Assembly (NCBI GenBank): GCA_013368375.1 | Contig: JAACJP010000032.1 | Span: 310,001-374,000, forward strand | Length of the DNA stretch: 64,000 bases | Direction: 5' to 3' | From: Tricholomella constricta | Lineage: Eukaryota; Basidiomycota; Agaricomycetes; Agaricales; Lyophyllaceae | Shown: positions 56,152 through 64,000 of the stretch, piece after piece | How positions within the stretch are numbered: the stretch's first letter is position 1 | Layout: each line of letters begins with the position of its first letter | Made by a program: the position numbers and the translations under genes | Notes under the pieces: generated by a model | Databases searched by the model: none | What the model was told of the DNA's origin: nothing | Seen by the model: the letters and a program-made list of their open reading frames with translations, nothing else

Positions 56152-57000
56152 ATGGTGTTTTCAATTATGATGACCCAGGCAATCGGCCATGCCACGAACT
56201 TCCAGCCGTTCGACGATCTGCGAGAAGGTAACAACGATGATTCCTTTCCTGAATTCAACTGCAGATGTTCACTGACCTACCTATCCCGCGATAAGTCGGG
56301 CTCTGGCCAATGGCGGAAACAGTCAGCAAAGTCGAGAAGATCTCTATGTGGGTTTCTCGGGCTAGGGTGAACGCCATCGAGACAACGTACCGACTTATCA
56401 ACGTCGATCATTGCATAGTCGTCGGGCATGGGCGGAAAGTCGGCACCCAAGTCGACTTTGAAGCAGGTGGTGAGTTACGATAAGACACTGCCAATTGGAA
56501 CCGATCGACTGACGGAGCTGTAGCAAACAGGGTTTTCGTTGGGGTCGTTGGTGCATGCGCGGTTGACGAGCTCAAAGATCGTATTCGGCTCATGCGAATA
56601 GGCTTCCTCGTTCACGATTTGCGCACTGGTCAGCTTGAGACCCTAGGTGCGGTGGAAGCGCCCCCCTCCTCCGCATACAGCGAAAACATGTAACGTTCAC
56701 TCACCGCAGGACCGGTGCCGTTTCCCACCATGTTCGATTCGGTGCCGCTGAGGAATTTCTTATCCCTTGGATGCATCATAGGCTTCAGTGGCACGCTAGA
56801 GGAAAATCGTAAGTGGATGCGACCATAGACTGACGCTTTGAATTTCATGACCCCCAGACCGCCTTGCGTCCATCGCTATTTACAGATTGGAATCCGGCAC
56901 ATGTCAGAATGATTACATCGCTCAGGAAAACCCACCACAACCCGAACCGGCTCCTCTCAATATTCAGCTTCAGAGCGAATGTTGGTTGAGTACAACGTAA
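56152..57000 (+). CDS. jacalin-like lectin, diverged copy 4
   Basis: A distant paralogue of copies 1-3 with the same four intron positions and phases. Exon 1 MVFSIMMTQAIGHATNFQPF ends before gtaaca. Exon 2 holds VGLWPMAETVSKVEKISMWV and IETTYRLINVDHCIVVGHG. Exon 3 holds NRVFVGVVGACAVDELKDRI and RLMRIGFLVHDLRTGQLE. Exon 4 holds FPTMFDSVPLRNFLSLGCII then GFSGTLEEN. Exon 5 is RLASIAIYRLESGTCQNDYI with an extra tail ending SECWLSTT. The frame is open throughout despite low identity, implying selection for function. Intron 2 has a normal GT donor, unlike the GC donor of copies 1-3. Confidence 0.65.
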
Positions 57001-57095
57001 CCGACGGTAGAACGTCCTCAATGAATGTGGTCTAGAGTTTACGCCGTACAACATGTTGGACCTGCGCAGGAGAAGAAAAGGAAAATAACGGAAAT

Positions 57096-57890
57096 GTACA
57101 GGCGAAGACGACAAAGCCACAAACCACATGAGAGGTCCACGTCAAAAATTATCTATCACCGATGTGGGTTTTTCTGCGCCCCCTTTCCCCGATCCATCAC
57201 CCACGGATGTAAGAATGATGTCGTGAATATAGGGGCGGTTAAAAATGCGAAGAGGAAAAGAACGGAGGACAGAAAAAGGAAAAGAAACGTGGCGATGAAC
57301 GCACTCGCGAAACACCTCGAGCATGTGTTGGAAAAATGTATTAGCATAGTACAGAAGGTTGAGAACAAGAAAGGGAATTGTACAGGCGAATACGACAAAG
57401 CCACAGACTCAGATGATTGAAGTCCACGTCAAGTTTATCCATCACCGACGTAAGTTGCTCTGCGCCCCCTTTCCCCGATCCATCACCCACGGATGTAAGA
57501 ATGATGTCGTGAATATAGGGGCGGGTAAAAATGCGAAGAGGAAAAGAAGGAAAAGAAAAGGAAAAGAAACTTGCGAAATACCTCAAGCATGTGTAGAAAA
57601 AAATGTATTAGCATAGTACAGAAGATTGAGGACAAGAAAAGGAATTGTACAGGCGAATACGACAAAGCCACAGACCCAGATGATTGAAGTCCACGTCAAA
57701 AGTTTATCCATCACCGACGTAAGTTGCTCTGCGCCCCCTTTCCCCGATCCATCATCCACGGATGTAAGAATGATGTCGTGAATATAGGGGCGGGTTAATT
57801 GTGAAGAGGACAGGAAAAAGAAAAAGAAATCGGGCGATGAACGCACGTCAAGGATACCTCATGTGTAAGAGAATGTATTGGCGATATACA
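57096..57890. repeat. tandem array, three units of about 267-284 bp
   Basis: Units start at gtacaggcga near 57096, 57380 and 57647. Each contains acgacaaagccacaga, atccatcaccgacgtaagtt, tgcgccccctttccccgatc, cacggatgtaagaatgatgt and aatataggggcgg. The last unit is partial. The array lies between lectin copy 4 and the 3' end of uL16. Small ORFs in it are incidental. Confidence 0.9.
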
Positions 57891-57930
57891 TGCAAACTCA
57901 AACATCCACAATATAAGCCCGACCTCACAC

Positions 57931-58738
57931 TCAAGCCCTGAGCTGATTGCGAAGGTTCTGCTCGAGCGGGCCCTTGGGCCGAATGAACTGGAGGTAAGCT
58001 CCATCTCTGAAAAAAATGATGAGCGATAGCATCAAGAACGAAAGAAAAGCGAAACGCACTGCAACACCCTCTTCTCCGCCTTGAGCTTGAGATACTCCTC
58101 CTTGTTGACATTCGTGAAACCCCACTTCTTCGAGACGATGATCTTCTGGCGACCAGGGAACTTGTAACGGGCACGGCGAAGAGCCTCCATGACGACGGGG
58201 GCGTTGTTCTCTTTCGTCCGGATGGAAAGAATGACCTGACCGATGTTCACACGGGCGACAGTGCCGTAGGGCTTACCCCAGGCTCCACGCATACCGGTTT
58301 GCAGTCTAATTTTCATTGAGAAGACGAATTTTTGAGAGGAAAGAAGCACATACCTATCAGCACCGGCACATGACAACATCTTGTTGATACGGATAACGTG
58401 GAAGGGGTGGGCGCGGACACGGAGATGGAAGGAGTCCTTGCCGGAGGTCTTGGTGACATATTTGTTGGCGCAAATACGGGCGGCTTCGAGGGCCTCACTC
58501 GAGAGCTGCTCGTACTCGTCGGACACTAGGTGGGCGCAGAAGGGGAATTCATCGACGTTAGCACGTTTGCGACCAAGATCGAAAATGCGAATCTGTTTGA
58601 AAGAGTAAGTAAAAACCGTACTAATTTTCTGGATCAAGCAAGACTCGCCTTGGGGTCGGGGACACCACGGTTGTACCTCGATTTCGGGTACGGCTTGTTC
58701 TTGCAGTAGCGGTAGCAACGAGCGGGACGGCGACCCAT
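57931..58738 (-). CDS. RPL10: 60S ribosomal protein uL16 (RPL10)
   Basis: Component of the large ribosomal subunit near the peptidyl-transferase centre; it joins late in cytoplasmic 60S maturation. Start [20 protein letters not shown], then [11 protein letters not shown] and the exon boundary. Next exons: [98 protein letters not shown] and [15 protein letters not shown]. The last exon is [20 protein letters not shown] ending QLRA. Length about 215 residues, as expected. Intron 1 starts with GC (aag|gcgagt) and ends cag, a GC-AG intron. Everything needed for function is present. Confidence 0.96.
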
Positions 58739-60691
58739 TGTAATGTCTAAAATACGATTAGTACTGCGCCCATAACATGAGAGCCTCAAATTTGCGATTC
58801 CCGTCCCAAACGTCATCCGAGTCCCATTCTCCTCATCCAGCTCTTTTCTGACCCTTCCAACGCGAATCCAGCACCCATTCCAACGGATCGACAGCAGGGA
58901 CGCAGAAAACGCTCAAAACGGGCAGCAAGGGGACGTACTCACAGCAAGGGGGGCTTTTGATTGAAGATAAACCGACGGAGGCCCTTTTGTACGGGCTTTT
59001 GAGGATGACTAACCCGTTCGATAAGTGGATGAGTAATACGCTGATTTATAACTCCGCTACGGGGAAGACCGACGGTCCCGTCATCGTTGACTCCCTGTGA
59101 TGGTCTCTTCGGGTCTTCATTCATGCTCATCCGAGAAGGTGTGCTGAAAGCGACAGTTAGAGCTCCTCAGCTGCGGACTGGAATTTTGCGACGAATCGTT
59201 GAGCAAGGGTTCTATTTCTGTGGCTGTGCTATTTGGCAACAACATTTACAGCAAATATTATTTTTCACCTCCGCGATTATTACAACTCAAGAGAAGGAAC
59301 CCAGCGAACGCCAAGGTCATACCCCTTTATTTACCGCCTTCAACACCAACGTGAGTGCGCATGAGACTCTCGTACTATATGCCATTCAATCTGTCAAGCA
59401 ACCCAATACGGATATTACTCAGCCATAATTCAATTCAACCTCTAGCTCCTCCATCTCCCGTACAGGAGGCCAGTGCGCACAGTACTCCCTGAAAGTTGGC
59501 TAGTATGAAGGTTTTCAACCGCATGCCTCTCGTTTATGTAACACAAGCAGCCATCAGAATAGTGACATCAGCCTCTGTCATCTTCGTTCTTCGCCGGTGT
59601 GGCGCTTCTCCGAGGTGTGTTTTCAGATGTATAACTCCCATGATCTGAGGTAGATCAAGGGGGACCAGAAACTTGGTGGTATCATTGTCTTCCAAGACAA
59701 TGATGATCTGGTACGCACCACAATTCTCGTAACGCGGAGATCAGACTCACGCCGTCGATGCCAGAACCAGAAAGGCTATCGGACTTGGACTGACTGGAAA
59801 TAGTCCAGATCTATACTCTCGAGCATCGGAGACGTGTTACTATGCGCGCGTGGCACATCGATCCTCCACTCTTTGTTTTTCTTAACCGATGCCTAACTAG
59901 TACTACTCCAGGCATTACACTTTCCCCGGACACTCTTCCATGTCAAGCCTATGACATTCCGAAATTGTTGGATGGACTAGCCGTGAGTTCATCCATGCCC
60001 AATCATTCTATTGCTGCTCTAATTATCTGGAGGTATACTAAGCCTTGAGAAAACGCCTGTCCAAGTATCCCAATACGACCTGCGACTGATATAATTAACC
60101 CATCTGATTGTCGATACATAGCTCTGATATTTCCACGACCTTGTTCAAACTGTGATGCTCCAAGAGAACGTTATGTACTTCTTAACACTCGACCGAGAAA
60201 GTGCGCCGCACGTAGATGCCTCATTTCGCCTAACTCGCCTTTGTTCTTTCTGTAGAGAGCGAGTGTGCTTCCACGCTTTTGCCAGATATTGAACCGTCTC
60301 TTGATCGCGCGAGAAGGAGCAACAACTATCAGTCTCCATCAGACATCATGAATCGAAGGTAATTCCGACCGTCGAGCGAGGTCAGATGAACGGACTAATA
60401 CATCTACAGTCACGATATCCTGTATCGATCTTGAATGTCACGTATTCGTCAAGAGAACATGCATTCGTATTTACAGTGTTATTTTGAAAACGTATTCGAT
60501 AATGATACTCTATTGGGCTGTAAAATACCCGAATAGATAGAAGAAAAATCGTAATATATATACATATGTGTGTGTAGAAAGTCTGTTCTAAGTGCCAAAA
60601 AGGAGCTACCGTGGTTCGCGTAAGGTGGCACTCCAGGTTGTTGAGCCTAAGAAGTCGCCGTGACGTCGACGACGCGCGTGAAAAAGTTCGA
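58739..60691. other. intergenic region
   Basis: The first 250 bp is probably the uL16 promoter. The rest shows no gene or repeat I can support. Confidence 0.4.
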
Positions 60692-62021
60692 TCAAGAGGT
60701 CGTAGAAGTCTCAGTGGCAGTCACTATGGATGTCGTGGAAGTGGGAGTGGTGCCCCCTTCCGAAGTCTCACTGACAGTCACTACGGATGTCGTGGAAGTG
60801 GGAGGGGTGCCCCCTTCCGAAGTCTCAGTGACAGTCACTATGGATGTCGTGGAAGTGGGAGGGGTGCCCCCTTCCGAAGTCTCAGTGGTATTGTAGCGGT
60901 AGGAGAGGTTGATCCAAGCAGGGCCAGCGACGGTGGTGTCATTGGAAACAACGGTGCTGCTGTTGGTGACGGCCGCATAGACGATGCCCGTGAGATTGTT
61001 GGGAACCGTGGCGCTACCGTTAGTAATAGGCACAAAGGTCTGATTTAGACCTTGGAGATAGGCAGCGAAGAGCGGGGTGCTGGCATTGGCGCCTGTTAAC
61101 TCCGTCACGTTGTTGAAGATGAACGTCGCGTTCGATCCTGCAGAGGTCGGCGGGATGGTCAGATTTCCGGCTGGCGTGAAGGGACCCGTGAGGTTGCCAG
61201 GGCACGAGACAATGTATGGAGCGATCAGTGTCTCGACTTGGCTGGGTGTCAACGGGGTCTGAAGGATCGTGAGTAAGCACTTTATGAAAGGAAAAAAGAT
61301 GAAGCCCTCACGTCAAATGGGCCATCCCATGGCTCCACTTCATTGACCTGATACGCCACCCAGCTGGCATATCGGGCATTATTTGAAAGGATGCTCGCCG
61401 CGATGGTCTGGTACGTCGCGTTCGTGATATTCTGGGCCGTGCCGATGTAAGCGGAAGTTCCTGTATGAGGTGCGTAAGCTTTGTGAGACTTCATGCAGAT
61501 ACCACAATAGCTAAGGAGATATCTGACCGATATTTTCAATGACCTGACTGAGATTTGCGAAGGTTGTGACATTATCGAGTGGGCTGGAAGTGATGATAAG
61601 CTTATGTTTTCCTTCCAAGTGCCGAGAGCGTACAAGTTGTAGGTACAAGGCGCCGTCGCATTAGCCCCAAGCGTCTCGTTGATGAGCGCAACCTGGACTT
61701 GTTTGCTTTGACCAATCTGGATGAAGCCGTTGCGGATACCTGGTCCATAGCCAGAAGAATTAAAGGCCGAATCATCGAATTGCGAAAGCCCTTGATTGTA
61801 AAATGCATTTTGCAGGTTCCCCAGGCTAAGGGCAAAGTTCAGGAGAGCGGTGTCTAGAACGTGTGTCAGAACGTTAGGGAAGACTCGGTGAGACAACGAG
61901 AAACGCGACGCGACATACCGTTGGCCCTGATATTAGGCGATGTCGTGCCTCCATGGCGTGAAACAGGACCTGCGCGCGCGACGAGGGCAGGTAAAGCAAT
62001 AAGAGCGTATAAAAGTCTCAT
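60692..62021 (-). CDS. secreted ferritin-like (Rds1-type) protein with C-terminal repeats
   Basis: Start MRLLYALIALPALVARAGPV is a signal peptide. The ferritin-like body reads DTALLNFALSLGNLQNAFYN, QGLSQFDDSAFNSSGYGPGI, IQIGQSKQVQVALINETLGA, VTTFANLSQVIENIGTSAYI, and ASILSNNARYASWVAYQVNE then PWDGPFD. Fungal homologues (Rds1/stress-response family, PF13668-like) read E..H at helix positions where this protein has QSKQVQ and NNARYA. The metal-binding Glu/His may therefore be altered; function is unknown. A Thr/Ser-rich tail with three 20-residue repeats (TETSEGGTPPTSTTSIVTV) ends TETSTTS. Many N-x-S/T sites suggest heavy glycosylation. Four introns join in frame. Confidence 0.8.
60709..60892. 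repeat. 60-bp coding tandem repeat, three copies
   Basis: Period 60 bp, e.g. gtggaagtgggaggggtgcc and ccttccgaagtctcagtgac, at about 60735, 60795 and 60855. It encodes the Thr/Ser-rich 20-residue repeat at the C-terminus of the ferritin-like protein. Near-identity between units suggests recent expansion or gene conversion. Confidence 0.9.
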
Positions 62022-63785
62022 GGTTGTGGGTGTAAGGTTAGATGGGTGCACCCACGAAGAAGTCCGCAGCCTTTTTATATTGCATTCGTAAGACTTAGAG
62101 GATGACGATTACGCGATCATCCTCCTATGAGACATACTGGAGGACTTGGCACCTCGGAAAAACTGAGAGAGAATGGACGGGAGGATTTTTACAGTGCCTT
62201 TTACGCCACACGAATGTGCGCACGACAGAATAGGAGAAATATCGGACTCGACTTACCTAGCCCCGCAATTCCCATGCTGATACCTTCACGACCGCCCGAG
62301 TCTAAGGAGGTGAACACAAACCTGACATGACTCACGGGTGTTGTGTCATCCAGGCTGTGCGTGGGGCTTCAGCGACGGCACGCCCACATTTACTTCCATT
62401 AGCACGTGGATTACTCCAAGAGGCGATGATGTCGCTGGCCGCACTGCATTTCCTCTATTTGGCAGCAGAGCATGTTCTGAGAAGGGATGATGAAGACTGG
62501 GGGAGGACATAACACTGACGCTAGAGCAGTGATATTCAGCCTTAAGGAATCGTCTGATCTGAAGCCCATGTAATTTCTTCGTCAAGTACATGAAGGATTG
62601 AAAAATATCATCTCAGCAGATGATGAACAACGGCAGGGCAGAGGCCACATGATGGCCACCGACCAAAGACATAAGACATCGAAAGAGAGGCCGAGCTTGC
62701 AGGGCCTCCTTGAATGTTACATGAGCTATTGACGCTATCCGGCTGTGTTTCCAATCCCGATGCCGTGGTTTTCTGTGGTAAAGGTAAGTGACTGCTGTCC
62801 AATATCGGCAAGGAAAATACTCGCCCTTTTTCGTGGCGCAAGTAGGGGATTTTGACAGTGTCTGACCCGGAAACACCCCTGCCATATTCATCTCCTGAGT
62901 GGTCGATGCGCAACGAAGTGACGCTGCCCTGATCCACGCGGGTTTAATCTAAAATGAAAAGGACTTAGTTATACGCGGTGAATGAGATGAAATTGCGGAC
63001 ACGAACGTTCCAGCTGGTAATTTATCATCAGAATGGATTGCAGTGTCGTTCGTATCTTGCTCAGCGAATGGCGGGCATGATTAAATTGCAGGTAAAAGGT
63101 TGAGCTGAATGATAGTCTAATGCGCTCAAATACTTACATTGTCCACTTCTAAACCAGCAGGAAGCGCGTCTCGTTCCACTGGCGACAGCAACGTCTCCCT
63201 GGATGTTCCAGGTCATCTCAGATAAACGCCACTTAATTAGCACAGGTACCTGGTGATACCGAATTCGTAATGCTCGCCGTTTTGCGTATTGTTTCGTTGC
63301 TTGAAAGAAGAAATGATACCACTCTGGATATTTTGAGCCATTGCAGTCCGTCGGTGTGAGAGTGGATGATGAAAATCACCAATCGGAGCAAGCCGGGCCG
63401 CCAATTTGGAACCCTGAGCCTCCGACTTGAACCAAAACATCCTCTCGTCAGGCTCTTGACCTGAACAAGACAATTTGACGATCTCAGATAAGATTCTTCA
63501 TCATTCACGGGCCCGTGCAAGGAGGTCAAGGCAAGTCGAGGCAACTATTCTTCCGCCGACCTGACACTGATGTCGTCGTTTTTTGTTCAAGACGTCTCCA
63601 TACATTCTATCTATCATACTAACTGATTTTGCATCCAAACTTTCTTCTCCTCTGGTCGCTCTAGTCTAAGTCCCAATCCTACATCATGCCCTCTCTCATG
63701 AACCGGGATCTTCCTGCTATCTAATCTTGGCACCGTTCAGTCCTCTCTTTTTCTCTTTCTCAGCTCGTCATCGGTTCATGCATCG
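62022..63785. other. region without a recognised gene
   Basis: Several minus-strand ORFs (62608-62937, 63233-63544) might be exons of an unknown gene, but no motif or consistent exon chain could be established. Confidence 0.3.
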
Positions 63786-64000
63786 TGTGTCCTATTCCAC
63801 AAAGCCAAGATCCCTGACAACGGGATGTATCTGATCTTGTCTACTAGAGACCCTGAGAACAAAGTTTTGCAGTACTTGTGGGCAGTCTGGCTCGAATACA
63901 ATGACCTTCGAGTTTCCACTTTCTTTCGTCGGTGCTCTATCCAGCTCAATTGTCCGAGTTTGTCGGTCGATGTAGAACTCTCACGTACGGCTTACGATTG
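63786..64000 (+). other. open frame running off the window end
   Basis: A frame with no stop reads KAKIPDNGMYLILSTRDPEN then VLQYLWAVWLEYNDLRVSTF and continues to the edge. It looks moderately protein-like but I recognise no family. It may be the first exon of a gene beyond the window. Confidence 0.25.

Noticed and set aside
57142..57846. repeated hydrophobic minus-strand ORFs resembling membrane peptides
   Set aside because: They follow the tandem repeat units and change frame with them. No consistent gene model results.
62608..63544. minus-strand ORF series as one unknown gene
   Set aside because: No consistent splice chain or recognisable motif could be established, so no CDS is claimed.
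1..64000. CRISPR arrays, bacterial operons or phage-type systems
   Set aside because: None were seen. Intron-rich genes and eukaryotic transposons show this is fungal nuclear DNA.

Overview
The window looks like nuclear DNA of a mushroom-forming basidiomycete (Agaricomycetes). Genes are dense in short introns (about 50-60 bp). The gene set includes a class I hydrophobin, a laccase relic, jacalin-like lectins, a ferritin-like (Rds1-type) secreted protein, an HECT-like protein with an N-terminal Cys-rich region, and several basidiomycete transposon types. No strain can be named from the sequence alone. Layout: 0-6.3 kb holds two conserved regulatory genes on the minus strand, a MEF2/RLM1-type MADS-box factor and phosphoinositide-specific phospholipase C. 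Next to the PLC is a broken inverted copy of its C2 domain. 6.8-9.7 kb is repeat-rich: a tandem repeat, a 5'-truncated LINE with a (CTA)n tail, a small intact Mug135-like gene and a scrap of copia integrase. 10-26.5 kb is a lectin locus: three near-identical jacalin-like genes, two in a tandem segmental duplication and the third head-to-head with copy 2. The 5' flank of copy 1 has been split by a three-layer transposon nest: a CACTA-like element (TSD CGA), a pogo/Fot1-like element inside it (TSD TA), and an intact Ty1/copia element with apparently identical LTRs inside its terminal inverted repeat (TSD AAAGC). 27.7-29.9 kb is a mitochondrial-type DEAD-box helicase, followed by an 810-bp pogo-type MITE and an intron-containing integrase-domain gene. 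33.6-39.5 kb is a gene graveyard: relics of a pyruvate dehydrogenase kinase, a proline iminopeptidase, an RMD1/DUF155 protein and a laccase that has lost copper ligands. 40-48.5 kb holds a candidate TET/JBP-like 2-oxoglutarate dioxygenase, the HECT-like gene, an acidic repeat-containing protein and a hydrophobin with a very short leader. 49-57 kb holds a DUS1 pseudogene, a trypsin-like peptidase candidate and a fourth, diverged but apparently intact lectin. 57-62 kb holds a tandem repeat array, ribosomal protein uL16 (RPL10) and the ferritin-like secreted protein; the rest is largely featureless. Core cellular genes (MADS, PLC, DEAD-box, uL16) alternate with accessory stretches full of transposons, duplicates and pseudogenes. 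No operon-like organisation is expected or seen. Exon chains were assembled by eye from splice signals and conserved motifs, so exact boundaries are predictions.
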